Source: Flagellimonas sp. S3867 (lineage in GTDB: Bacteria; Bacteroidota; Bacteroidia; Flavobacteriales; Flavobacteriaceae). Taken from it: a stretch of DNA of 64,000 nt. The translations under genes and the position numbers were made by a program. Every line of letters begins with the position of its first letter. The stretch's first letter is position 1. Location: the NCBI RefSeq assembly GCF_014698935.1, contig NZ_JACVMN010000001.1:434001-498000 (forward strand). Direction: 5' to 3'. Below the pieces are notes generated by a model. It had not been told where the DNA came from, made no database searches, and saw only the letters and a program-made list of their open reading frames with translations. This document shows, piece after piece, positions 42,816 to 51,581 of the stretch.

Positions 42816-43757
42816 TTAATTCATAGGCGTTACCTCAAATTTTCGAAATTCAACCGCCCCATGGTCACCTTGGATCATAAATGCGCCAGGTTCTCCCTCT
42901 TTGCTATCCAAAGCCCCTCCAGTTATTCCAGGGATGGTTTGGTCGGAAATCACAGTTTTCCCATTGGCAACTATGGTAACCCTGCGACCAATTAGTGTAA
43001 TGTTATAAGTTTGCCATTCCCCAGGAGCTTTTGCAGTATTTTCATTGGGTTCAAGAAATCCATAGATACCGCTAAAGTATATGTCAGATGGTTCAAAACC
43101 CATATTATCGGCTATCTGAACCTCGTAGCGTCCCCTTAAATAGATTCCGCTATTACTTCCTTTTGGGTAACGAAATTCGACTTTTAGATTAAAATCGGTA
43201 AACTTTTCATTGCTGATGAGGTTTGCGCCTCCCTTGGTATTTTTCAATATTCCATTTACTACAGTCCATTGGCTATTATCTGAATCCATATGCCAGCCGT
43301 CAAGACTTTTACCATTGAAAAGAGCCATGGGTTTACCTGGCTTTGGATGTTCTGCTGCCTCCAATTTTGGAGCTCGAACACCTGTCCAACTGGAAACACT
43401 TCCATCTGTGTAGATCATAGAGCCTTTGAGCATATCATCAACCAATTCTCCGTGCAACACCATATCGTTTCCTTCGGGTTCCCATTGTCGTGGAATAGCA
43501 AAGCTGAATTTGTTTCCATGGATTTTCACTTCAGCCACTGGACGGGCGCTTCCCATCATAAAAACAAACCGACCAACCAAAGTCTCTACCCCTGAATGCC
43601 TCACTTCCAACCAAGATGGAACTGTTTCTCCCTTGAAATCCATTTCTAAATCCCACCTACCTTCAAGCTGGTGAAACTTTTGTGCGTGGATTTGAAATGA
43701 ACTTAAAAAAACAATGTTGAGTATAAATAAATAAGAAAGTTTTCTGCCAAAAATCAT
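42816..43757 (-). CDS. Exported DUF1080 domain protein with extra N-terminal domain
   Basis: The 313-residue protein has a signal peptide (LSYLFILNIVFLSSFQIHA). An N-terminal beta-rich domain (about 30-130, LEGRWDLEMDFKGETVPSWL) is followed by a DUF1080 domain (about 145-313: LFNGKSLDGWHMDSDNSQW, NLKVEFRYPKGSNSGIYLRG, VEFRKFEVTPMN). The product probably acts on or binds a sugar derivative outside the cytoplasm. ATG 43757 is chosen rather than 43769, although both precede the signal. The DUF1080 half is distantly paralogous to the convergent 200-residue protein. Confidence 0.85.
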   Translation of the reverse strand: MIFGRKLSYLFILNIVFLSSFQIHAQKFHQLEGRWDLEMDFKGETVPSWLEVRHSGVETLVGRFVFMMGSARPVAEVKIHGNKFSFAIPRQWEPEGNDMVLHGELVDDMLKGSMIYTDGSVSSWTGVRAPKLEAAEHPKPGKPMALFNGKSLDGWHMDSDNSQWTVVNGILKNTKGGANLISNEKFTDFNLKVEFRYPKGSNSGIYLRGRYEVQIADNMGFEPSDIYFSGIYGFLEPNENTAKAPGEWQTYNITLIGRRVTIVANGKTVISDQTIPGITGGALDSKEGEPGAFMIQGDHGAVEFRKFEVTPMN

Positions 43758-43851
43758 GATAAAGTACATTTAATTTGGAGCCCAAGATAACAATTTAAAA
43801 CAGACTCCGACCTCCTCTTTTGTTACATGAAAAACAAACTGGAAAAACTTC

Positions 43852-44940
43852 TTACTCACATCCGCCAGTGAATCCGTTGGCGCTGAATTTGGTCTGTACA
43901 GCGCCTTGTAAACCACCCTCGGTCAGTTGAATGACCAAATTGTTGTCTCCGCTACCGTCGCGTTTTGGTGTGCAATATTCAAATAAGTAAAAGCTATTGG
44001 CCTGTTCAGAAACCCTTTGGGAAATTTGCGTGAATGTAGTCTCCAATTCTTCCTTATTATTGGCAAAGACACTGGCAGTTTTTCCAATTTCATCCAAAAC
44101 ATCGGCATCAATCTCTGCTCCAAGTCCAATGGTAAAGAAGGAAATATTACGATCTGCTTGATCAACTGCTTTCAGTGCTGCATCTTTTGTGAATCTAGAT
44201 GCTTGGTCGGTTCCATCCGTAAAAAGAACAATAGAGGCGGCCCCAATTATTGAGGCTTGATTGCTTTCTTGCAATAGATTCTCAGCGACATCCACAGATT
44301 TAATAACCGCTCCGTACAAATCGGTAGAAGGGTCACTACTAATATCTGCAGTAATCCCATCAATTGCGGCAGTTAATTCAGTGGTGGATGAAGAAAGATC
44401 ATTTAATAGATGAAGTTCATCCTCACCGTCAAACCAATAAATGGCCATTTTAAATGAGTTGGTTTCCGGACCAGGCATTACATTATTGATAAAACTGGTG
44501 GATGCTGCTTTTAGTTCTTCCAAACTGCTTTCCAGTACACTGTTACTCAAGTCCAATACCAATAAGGTATTGTTGCTGAACACCTGTGAATTGGAAGATA
44601 TTCTTGCAAATGATTCTGATGATGAGATGGTATTGAAGCAATCATCATTTCTGCCTTGCTCGTATATGGTGAATTGATTTGCGGTTAGTCCGGAAATCGG
44701 ATTTCCCAACAAATCGGATACCTTAAATAGAATAGAAACTTTCCCAGGTAGTGTGGTAAACTGATCTTGGATGGAAAGTAAAAGTTCATTGCTTTCAAAA
44801 CCCAGGCAATTGTCAGGTTCCTTTCCTTGTCCCAATTCTCCTTGATTGATATCAAAATTGACATCATCATCGGCATTGCCACAAGAAATGAGAAGGATTG
44901 TAAAAAGGGTGAATGATAAATATGCGAATACGTTTTTCAT
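43852..44940 (-). CDS. VWA-domain lipoprotein
   Basis: The 362-residue protein has a lipoprotein signal (FTLFTILLISC) when started at ATG 44940. An N-terminal beta domain (VSILFKVSDLLGNPISGLTA) precedes a VWA domain with a full MIDAS motif, DLSNS in LLVLDLSNSVLES, and SIVLFTDGTDQAS as the second part. It ends in a short cysteine-containing tail (FTGGC). VWA lipoproteins of Bacteroidota are presumed to bind protein partners via a metal ion. The longer ORF start at 45006 precedes the lipoprotein signal with 22 charged residues and is unlikely. Confidence 0.85.
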   Translation of the reverse strand: MKNVFAYLSFTLFTILLISCGNADDDVNFDINQGELGQGKEPDNCLGFESNELLLSIQDQFTTLPGKVSILFKVSDLLGNPISGLTANQFTIYEQGRNDDCFNTISSSESFARISSNSQVFSNNTLLVLDLSNSVLESSLEELKAASTSFINNVMPGPETNSFKMAIYWFDGEDELHLLNDLSSSTTELTAAIDGITADISSDPSTDLYGAVIKSVDVAENLLQESNQASIIGAASIVLFTDGTDQASRFTKDAALKAVDQADRNISFFTIGLGAEIDADVLDEIGKTASVFANNKEELETTFTQISQRVSEQANSFYLFEYCTPKRDGSGDNNLVIQLTEGGLQGAVQTKFSANGFTGGCE

Positions 44941-45111
44941 TTTCGTAAAGTTGAGGTTCTGCTTGAAAAACGTTCGATTTCGCTGAAAATTATTTTGAAG
45001 GGCCATAATAGATTTAAAGAAAAGTTAAAAAAGGTCGGTAGCTGTTAAAAAAAAAACTGTCAGATTAAATTTTGGTAACTTCAAGCAGACAACATCTCAA
45101 TTCAAAAAACT

Positions 45112-45573
45112 ATGCCAACGTATCAGATTAAAGTAAATGGAGAATCACGGTCAGTTGATGTGGCTGAAGACACTCCGGTTTTATGGGTGCTACGTGATCA
45201 TTTGGATCTTGTAGGCACCAAATATGGTTGCGGAATTGGACAGTGTGGTGCGTGTACCGTCCATGTTGACGGAACTGCCATGCGCAGCTGTTCCCTGACC
45301 TTATCCCAGATTGACGGAAAATCGATAACCACAATCGAAGGACTTTCAGAAGATGGAACCCATCCTGTACAAGAAGCTTGGAAAGAAGTTGATGTTCCGC
45401 AGTGCGGTTATTGCCAAGCAGGACAAATTATGACAGCCTCCGCTTTCCTGGAGAACAATCCTAACCCTTCCGAGGAGGATGTAAATAATGCCATGCACGG
45501 AAATATTTGCCGATGCTCGTCCTATTCTAGAATTCGTAAAGCAGTGATGATTGCTTCAGAGAATATGGATTAA
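45112..45573 (+). CDS. [2Fe-2S] subunit of molybdenum hydroxylase (IorA-like)
   Basis: The 153-residue electron-transfer subunit has a plant-ferredoxin-type cluster (C40, C45, C48, C60 in YGCGIGQCGACTVHVDG and the following RSC) and a second helical cluster domain (C98, C101, C133, C135; QCGYCQAGQIM and ICRCSSYSR). This is the layout of the small subunit of isoquinoline 1-oxidoreductase and related aldehyde oxidases. It has no signal peptide and could be exported together with the Tat-dependent large subunit encoded 29 bases downstream. First gene of the ~10 kb molybdenum gene run. Confidence 0.93.
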   Translation: MPTYQIKVNGESRSVDVAEDTPVLWVLRDHLDLVGTKYGCGIGQCGACTVHVDGTAMRSCSLTLSQIDGKSITTIEGLSEDGTHPVQEAWKEVDVPQCGYCQAGQIMTASAFLENNPNPSEEDVNNAMHGNICRCSSYSRIRKAVMIASENMD

Positions 45574-45602
45574 TCTTCCATTGTACACCTAAAAACTAAG
45601 AA

Positions 45603-47837
45603 ATGTCAACAAATAAATCCACCACATTAAGTAGAAGGGCCTTTATCCGTAATTCTTCCCTAGCAGGAGGAGGTATGGTTATAGGTTTTAACCTATTGCA
45701 ATCCTGTAAGCCAAAAGTGATTGCCGAACCGGCCATAGATTTGGCCAGTTTGGATTACAGTGATTTCAACGCCTTTATTAAAATAGCCGACAATGGTGCG
45801 GTAACCATATTTTCACCAAACCCTGAAATTGGACAAGGAGTCAAAACTTCCATGCCCATGATCATAGCCGAGGAGTTGGATGTAGCCTGGAAAGATGTTT
45901 ATGTAGAACAAGGCATATTAGATACCGAAAACTATCAGCGTCAAGTTGCTGGAGGTAGTCAATCCATTAGATTTGGATGGGATGCTCTGCGGCAAACTGG
46001 AGCCAAGGCAAAACATATGTTGGTAAGCGCTGCTGCCACCCGTTGGGGAGTAGACCCTTCGGAATGTACTGTAAGTGAAGGAGTAATTACCAATGCCGCT
46101 GGTGAAACTTTAGGCTATGGAGATGTGGTCAATGAAGCGGCACTTTTGGAAATCCCTGAGGAAGTTCCTTTAAAGGAGCCCAAGGACTATAAAATTATGG
46201 GCAAGAATGCTTCCAATGTTGATATTAATAAAATTGTTACAGGAGAACCTCTGTTCGGATTGGATTATAAAGCCGACGGCATGGTTTACGCTGCCGTTGT
46301 ACGCCCACCTTCCTTTGGACAGAAATTGGTTTCTTTTGACGACACCGATGCTCGGGCCATGTCTGGTGTGTTAGATGTTGTTACCATTGGAGAAAAAGTA
46401 AGGAGTCTTTTGGAAGAAGATGCAGGTTTTGGCAGCAAAATTTCTTCAAGTGATAAGGTGGTGGTCATTGCCGAATCTACTTGGCAGGCCATGAAAGCAA
46501 AAGAAGCTATAAAAGCAGTTTGGGAAGAGGATTCCAAAGTTGAAAGCACTGAAGAGCACGATAAGATTTTAAACGATTTATTGGACGGTAATGAGTTCAA
46601 TACCATGCGTTCCGATGGAAATATCAAAAAAGCCTTTGCTGAGGCCGACGAAATTTTGGAGCGCACCTACGAATCACCTTTTTTACCACACAACTGCATG
46701 GAACCTATGAATTTCTTTGCAAATGTGACCGACGAAAAGGTGCACCTGGTAGGTCCCATTCAAACTCCGGCCTGGAAAGCGGGGTTGGTTTCCAAAATGT
46801 TGGGCAGGGAAGAAAAAGATATTCATCTTGAGATGACCCGTATGGGTGGAGGATTTGGAAGAAGACTGTATGGAGACTTCGTAATTGAAGCCGCTGAAAT
46901 TTCAGATAAAATCAGAAAACCGGTCAAAGTAGTCTACTCCAGAGAAGATGATATGGAGGATGGTATTTACAGAATGGCCATTAAATATAGAATCAAAGCA
47001 GGGTTTAAAGATGGGAAAGTTACTGCTTACCACCTGAAAGAAGCTGCTGTTAACGATAATATGTATGGGCTTATACCCAATTTCTTTCCCGCTGGTGCAG
47101 TAGAAAACTATCAAGTGGATGCCGCAAGTTATGACAGTAATATCACCACGGGGGCATGGAGAGCTCCTTATACCAACTTCTTGGCCTATGCAGAGCAAAG
47201 TTTCTTTGATGAATTGGCCGAGGTAATGGATGTGGATAAGATTCAACTGCGTTTGGATTTGCTTCAAAATGTAAAAGGCACTACAGATGAACGCATTCAA
47301 TATTCTCCAGAACGGATGGAAGAAGTGATCAAAGTGGCCGTGGAAAAATCTGGATGGGGAACCAAACCCAAAAATGTATACCAAGGATTTGTAAACTACT
47401 ACTGCCATAATTCTCACGTAGCCCAGGTTGCTGATGTTGAAATTGAGAATGGAGAACCTGTTGTAAAGAAAATAACCTGTGTGGTGGATTGCGGAATTGT
47501 GGTGAATCCTCTAGGCGCGCTCAATCAAATTGAAGGTGGTGTAATAGATGGAGTAGGGCATTCGATGTATGGCGAGTTACAATTTAAGGACGGAAGACCC
47601 ACAGCAAACAATTTTGATAAATATCGTCTGATTCGGATGAAGGAAGCACCTTTGGTCGAGACGCATTTTATACAAAATGAACTTTCACCAACAGGTTTGG
47701 GAGAACCAACGCTTCCTCCTGCCGGAGGAGCCATAGCAAATGCCTTTAAAGCAGCTACGGGCAATAGACTCTACAAACAACCATTCACCAAAACACCCGA
47801 ATTATTAAAAGTACCTGAAAAGGAAATTATAGGTTGA
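45603..47837 (+). CDS. Molybdopterin-binding large subunit (IorB-like), Tat lipoprotein
   Basis: The 744-residue xanthine-oxidase-family catalytic subunit of the isoquinoline 1-oxidoreductase type hydroxylates a carbon next to N or an aldehyde, using water. The N-terminus has a twin-arginine motif (SRRAFIRNS) followed by a lipobox-like LLQSC (cysteine near 35), suggesting Tat export and lipidation. Cofactor motifs include GGGFGRRLYGDF, TGAWRAPYTNF and the active-site glutamate in GLGEPTLPPAGGAIANAF. The substrate cannot be told from sequence. The FAD subunit of three-subunit members is absent, as usual in IorAB-type enzymes, which pass electrons to cytochromes or quinone. Confidence 0.93.
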   Translation: MSTNKSTTLSRRAFIRNSSLAGGGMVIGFNLLQSCKPKVIAEPAIDLASLDYSDFNAFIKIADNGAVTIFSPNPEIGQGVKTSMPMIIAEELDVAWKDVYVEQGILDTENYQRQVAGGSQSIRFGWDALRQTGAKAKHMLVSAAATRWGVDPSECTVSEGVITNAAGETLGYGDVVNEAALLEIPEEVPLKEPKDYKIMGKNASNVDINKIVTGEPLFGLDYKADGMVYAAVVRPPSFGQKLVSFDDTDARAMSGVLDVVTIGEKVRSLLEEDAGFGSKISSSDKVVVIAESTWQAMKAKEAIKAVWEEDSKVESTEEHDKILNDLLDGNEFNTMRSDGNIKKAFAEADEILERTYESPFLPHNCMEPMNFFANVTDEKVHLVGPIQTPAWKAGLVSKMLGREEKDIHLEMTRMGGGFGRRLYGDFVIEAAEISDKIRKPVKVVYSREDDMEDGIYRMAIKYRIKAGFKDGKVTAYHLKEAAVNDNMYGLIPNFFPAGAVENYQVDAASYDSNITTGAWRAPYTNFLAYAEQSFFDELAEVMDVDKIQLRLDLLQNVKGTTDERIQYSPERMEEVIKVAVEKSGWGTKPKNVYQGFVNYYCHNSHVAQVADVEIENGEPVVKKITCVVDCGIVVNPLGALNQIEGGVIDGVGHSMYGELQFKDGRPTANNFDKYRLIRMKEAPLVETHFIQNELSPTGLGEPTLPPAGGAIANAFKAATGNRLYKQPFTKTPELLKVPEKEIIG

Positions 47838-47841
47838 TTTT

Positions 47842-48096
47842 ATGACGATATTATTGTTTGGGATTACCAAGGACATTGTGGGAAGCTCCACCTTGTCCGT
47901 TCCCACCTCTAGTGCCACAGGCCGTAAAGTTCCAAAAACAGTAAAAGAATTAAAGCAATTTCTGGGTGAAACCTACCCAGAACTCAACAAGCTTTCCTCT
48001 TTGGCAGTTGCTGTGAACAACAATTATGCTGAGGACGGCGAACTTATTAATTCTTATGATGAAATTGCACTGATTCCCCCTGTAAGTGGAGGGTAA
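47842..48096 (+). CDS. moaD: Molybdopterin synthase sulfur carrier subunit
   Basis: The 84-residue ubiquitin-like protein ends in PPVSGG; the terminal Gly-Gly is adenylated and thiocarboxylated to donate sulfur to molybdopterin. ILLFGITKDIVGSSTL at the start and EDGELINSYDEIALIPPVSGG-type ending (DEIALIPPVSGG) match MoaD. It begins four bases after the large-subunit stop, linking cofactor assembly directly to the enzyme. Its partner MoaE is not in the window. Confidence 0.9.
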   Translation: MTILLFGITKDIVGSSTLSVPTSSATGRKVPKTVKELKQFLGETYPELNKLSSLAVAVNNNYAEDGELINSYDEIALIPPVSGG

Positions 48097-48140
48097 ATAA
48101 GTGCAGAAGTAGTATCTTTCAAATACTTTGACCAAAATAT

Positions 48141-49127
48141 ATGTTGATTGATAATCACAATAGAAAAATAAACTACCTAAGACTCGCAGTTACAGACCGC
48201 TGTAATCTTCGTTGCAATTATTGCATGCCTTCTGAGGGAATCGATTTTGTTAAAAACAACAAGCTCCTCACCATAGATGAGCTCTCCAAAATCAGTGAGG
48301 TTTTGGTGGGCCAAGGAATCGATAAAATCAGAATTACAGGGGGCGAACCCTTTGTTCGGAAAGATTTGATGGTTTTATTGCGGAAATTGAGCGCATTGGA
48401 TGGACTTAATGACATTTCAGTAACCACGAACGCTACATTGATAGGTCCATATATTGATGAACTAAAAGCGTTGGGCATTAAAAACGTCAATGTTAGTTTA
48501 GATGCCATTAATAAGGAAACCTTTGAACGCATTACCCGTCGCAATCAATTTGATACAGTACATAATAACCTCATTCGATTAATTACGGAAGGATTCAATG
48601 TACGAATCAACTTCATTGTACTCGAAGGTCAGAATGAACAGGATATAGTCCCTATTTTGGAGCTGATGAAACATTATAATGTTTCCGTTCGGTTTTTGGA
48701 AGAAATGCCATTTAATGGTGGCAGCAAAAGCTTTGTTGGCATCAAGTGGAATTACAAGGCCATTCTAGAACATGTTTCCACAACGTATCCAAATTTCCAA
48801 AAGCTCGAGTCACCACCAACTTCCACATCCATCAACTATAAAATTAATGGACACAAAGGTACTTTTGGTATTATCCCTTCGTTCAGCAGAACTTTTTGTG
48901 GCAGCTGCAATAGGCTACGGATTACGGCAACAGGCGATGTAATTACCTGCCTTTATGGAAAGCCAAAGGCAAATCTTAGGGATATCATTAGAAGGAAAAA
49001 TGAGGTTGAAGAAGTTCAAAATGCTATTTTAAAAGCGGTTGGAAATCGTGCAAAAACTGGGTTTGAAGCACAGGAGGAACACGCTAGTACCATCTTTGAC
49101 AATTCCATGACCTCAATAGGAGGATAA
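48141..49127 (+). CDS. moaA: GTP 3',8-cyclase, radical SAM
   Basis: MoaA rearranges GTP to 3',8-cH2GTP, the first step of molybdenum cofactor synthesis. It has 328 residues. The N-terminal radical-SAM cluster CxxxCxxC is C21, C25, C28 in DRCNLRCNYCMP, with GGEPFVRKDL as the SAM-binding GGE motif. The C-terminal second [4Fe-4S] cluster is in FCGSCNRLRITATGDVITC. It ends in Gly-Gly (TSIGG), the conserved tail needed for activity in the family. MoaC, needed for the next step, must be encoded elsewhere. Confidence 0.95.
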   Translation: MLIDNHNRKINYLRLAVTDRCNLRCNYCMPSEGIDFVKNNKLLTIDELSKISEVLVGQGIDKIRITGGEPFVRKDLMVLLRKLSALDGLNDISVTTNATLIGPYIDELKALGIKNVNVSLDAINKETFERITRRNQFDTVHNNLIRLITEGFNVRINFIVLEGQNEQDIVPILELMKHYNVSVRFLEEMPFNGGSKSFVGIKWNYKAILEHVSTTYPNFQKLESPPTSTSINYKINGHKGTFGIIPSFSRTFCGSCNRLRITATGDVITCLYGKPKANLRDIIRRKNEVEEVQNAILKAVGNRAKTGFEAQEEHASTIFDNSMTSIGG

Positions 49128-49145
49128 TAAATCAAGAACAAGAAA

Positions 49146-49754
49146 ATGATTCAGGATATACCAAAATTATATGGTTTGGTCTTGGCCGGTGGAAAAAGTA
49201 CCCGAATGGGTTCCGACAAGGGATTGCTAAAGTATCATTCCGTTCCCCAACAAGAATATTTATATAATTTGTTGGATGAAGTGTGCAATACGGTATATCT
49301 AAGCATGCGTAAAGATCAAGAAAATCATTTGGCAAACAATTTTAAGGTTATTGTTGACCAAAATGAATATCGTGGGCCGTTTAACGGCATACTTAGCGCC
49401 CATAAAGCTCATCCTGAAGCAGCTTGGCTAGTGCTGGCCTGTGACCTTCCTTTAATAGACTTGTCCTCATTAAAAAGATTGGTCGATGGAAGAAATCCGG
49501 AAAAATTGGCAACTTCATTTGCAACAAAAAAATCTGGATTACCAGAACCTTTGATTACGATATGGGAACCGAAGGGTCTTGCGAAAGCGATGACCTATTT
49601 GGAGACCGTAGAAAGTAGTTGTCCACGTAAGTTTTTGATCAATTCGGAAATAACCTTGACTCATCCAGAACGGGATGAGATTTTATACAATGCCAATTCT
49701 CTTGAAGATTATGAATTTATAAAATCCAAAATTGCATTATCCGATGGAGTCTAG
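49146..49754 (+). CDS. mobA: Molybdenum cofactor guanylyltransferase-like protein
   Basis: The 202-residue nucleotidyltransferase has the signature LVLAGGKSTRMGSDKGLL (about 12-29), the VVDQNEYRGPFNGILSA segment and the metal-binding aspartate in LVLACDLPLID. MobA attaches GMP to molybdopterin, whereas the hydroxylase family in this run more often uses the CMP form, for which the run also has a MocA-like gene. A role in bis-MGD enzymes elsewhere is possible. The 3' end overlaps the moeB-like gene by 11 bases. Confidence 0.88.
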   Translation: MIQDIPKLYGLVLAGGKSTRMGSDKGLLKYHSVPQQEYLYNLLDEVCNTVYLSMRKDQENHLANNFKVIVDQNEYRGPFNGILSAHKAHPEAAWLVLACDLPLIDLSSLKRLVDGRNPEKLATSFATKKSGLPEPLITIWEPKGLAKAMTYLETVESSCPRKFLINSEITLTHPERDEILYNANSLEDYEFIKSKIALSDGV

Positions 49755-50808
49755 GTATGCTCGACAGACAATTCTCAAGGATTTTGGTGAGGCCGGACAG
49801 GCCAAGCTTACCAAAGCTAAGGTGCTTGTGGTGGGTTTGGGTGGTCTTGGACTTCCTGTTTTGCAATATTTGAATGCCATGGGTGTGGGAACTTTGGGGC
49901 TGATGGACCAAGATGTAGTGGAGTTACATAACCTTCAGCGACAAATTTTGTATGCAGAACACGACTTGGGAAAACAAAAATTGGATGTTGTGTTTCAGAA
50001 GCTTAATGAACAAAACTCTTCCACAACATTGATTATGCATGATTCATTTTTGACCAAAGAAAATGCATTGGATACCATTAGGGATTATGATGTAGTTGTT
50101 GATGCTACCGATAATTTCCCAACCCGCTATCTTATAAATGACGCTTGCGTTATTCTAGACAAACCTTTTGTTTATGGTGCTTTACACGGATTTGAGGGCC
50201 ATGTTAGTGTCTTTAACCATCTAGATGGTCCAACCTACCGTTGTCTGTATCCAAATATGCCATCTCCAGATGAAATGCCAAATTGCAATGAAAATGGTGT
50301 TTTGGGAGTTGTACCTGGAATCATCGGGACATTACAAGCCCTAGAGGTGGTCAAAATCTTAACTGGAATAGGAGAGGTGCTTTCTGGGAAACTATTGTTG
50401 TTCAATGGGCTGAATCAACACATTAGTAAAATTGGTTTTAAACCGAATTCAGAAAATAAAAACATTAAAAAACTTCAAGAGTTCTATGAACCATTGGATT
50501 GTGAAGTGATTTCTACCGTGAGTGCAGAAACGTTTCAAACTATTCGAGAATCCGAATCAAAAATCACCCTTATCGACGTACGAACTGAAGAGGAATTTGA
50601 GGGTCATCATTTGGAAGAAGCATTGCATTTGCCTTTAAATCAAATAAATCAATATGCTCCGACTAAAGGGGATATGGCAATTTATGTGATTTGCCAATCG
50701 GGAAAACGGAGCGAAATAGCTGTCAAACATCTTCAGGAAGCCCATCCTAACTTAACTTTTTATTCTATTTTAGGAGGAATGAACAAAATGTTGGCCATAT
50801 GTCCATAG
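49744..50808 (+). CDS. moeB: MoeB/ThiF adenylyltransferase fused to rhodanese
   Basis: The 354-residue protein has an E1-like adenylating domain (about 1-245) with the ATP-binding VVGLGGLGLPVLQYL and DATDNFPTRYLIND. A C-terminal rhodanese domain follows, with the active cysteine in VICQSGKRSEIA. The pair activates MoaD by adenylation and provides sulfur. The zinc-binding CxxC pairs of typical MoeB appear absent: the first reads TYRC, and the second position has FKPNSENK. ATG 49744 is used since the upstream ATG at 49732 adds four residues inside mobA. The end overlaps the TauE gene. Confidence 0.88.
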   Translation: MESRYARQTILKDFGEAGQAKLTKAKVLVVGLGGLGLPVLQYLNAMGVGTLGLMDQDVVELHNLQRQILYAEHDLGKQKLDVVFQKLNEQNSSTTLIMHDSFLTKENALDTIRDYDVVVDATDNFPTRYLINDACVILDKPFVYGALHGFEGHVSVFNHLDGPTYRCLYPNMPSPDEMPNCNENGVLGVVPGIIGTLQALEVVKILTGIGEVLSGKLLLFNGLNQHISKIGFKPNSENKNIKKLQEFYEPLDCEVISTVSAETFQTIRESESKITLIDVRTEEEFEGHHLEEALHLPLNQINQYAPTKGDMAIYVICQSGKRSEIAVKHLQEAHPNLTFYSILGGMNKMLAICP

Positions 50809-51581
50809 CCTCTGGCGACTTTATCTTGTTACTTTTTTCATTTTTTATTGTAGCCACCTTATACTCCGCAGTCGGTTTTGGTGGTGGGTCAAGCTATTTG
50901 GCCATTCTTGCATTGGTAATTACCAGTTTTTTAACCATTCGGAGCACGGCCTTACTGTGTAATCTTGTCGTGGTGTCCGGTAGTTGCATTTTGTTTTATA
51001 AAAGTGGACATCTCCATATTAGAAAATTCCTTCCGTTTGTTATCACTAGTATCCCTTTGGCATTTTTGGGAGCATCCTTTCGATTGGAAGAACACATCTT
51101 TTTTATTATTCTGGCGTTGGCACTCATAACATCGGCCTTGGCCTTGATTTACCAATCTACAATGCTAAAACCAAATAATAAATTGAAAAAATACCCTGTT
51201 TACCTTTCCTATTTGTTGGGAGGGGCAATCGGATTACTGTCGGGATTGGTCGGAATTGGTGGAGGTATTTTTTTGGCACCTGTGCTCCACCATATGAAGT
51301 GGGATAAACCTATTGTTATTGCGGCCTTGGCCAGCTTCTTTATTTTGGTCAATTCAATTTCTGGAATAGGAGGTTTATTCTGGAGTGATTCCTTTAGAAT
51401 TTTTTGGCCTGAGATTCTAGGATTGCTGTTCGCAGTTTTACTGGGTGGGCAATTGGGTGTAAGAATTAGTATTGGAAAGCTTTCCGCAAAACGCATTAAA
51501 TTACTTACCGCGTTTTTGGTGTTATTTGTTGGTGTGCGTGTATTGGTGAATAATGGACTTCAAATAAATTTGTTCTCATGA
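50799..51581 (+). CDS. TauE/SafE family permease
   Basis: The 260-residue membrane protein has about eight hydrophobic segments and the two TauE/SafE-type glycine-rich repeats: AVGFGGGSSYLAIL near the N-terminus and LLSGLVGIGGGIFLAPVL near the middle. The family exports sulfite, sulfonates or other anions. Location inside the molybdenum run between moeB and moeA suggests transport linked to sulfur for the cofactor, to molybdate or to the enzyme's product; none of these is shown by the sequence. It overlaps moeB by 10 bases and moeA by four. Confidence 0.88.
   Translation: MSIASGDFILLLFSFFIVATLYSAVGFGGGSSYLAILALVITSFLTIRSTALLCNLVVVSGSCILFYKSGHLHIRKFLPFVITSIPLAFLGASFRLEEHIFFIILALALITSALALIYQSTMLKPNNKLKKYPVYLSYLLGGAIGLLSGLVGIGGGIFLAPVLHHMKWDKPIVIAALASFFILVNSISGIGGLFWSDSFRIFWPEILGLLFAVLLGGQLGVRISIGKLSAKRIKLLTAFLVLFVGVRVLVNNGLQINLFS

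Noticed and set aside
46902..47417. 171-residue ORF opposite the molybdenum large subunit
   Set aside because: It is antisense to highly conserved coding sequence and is explained by codon bias of the real gene.
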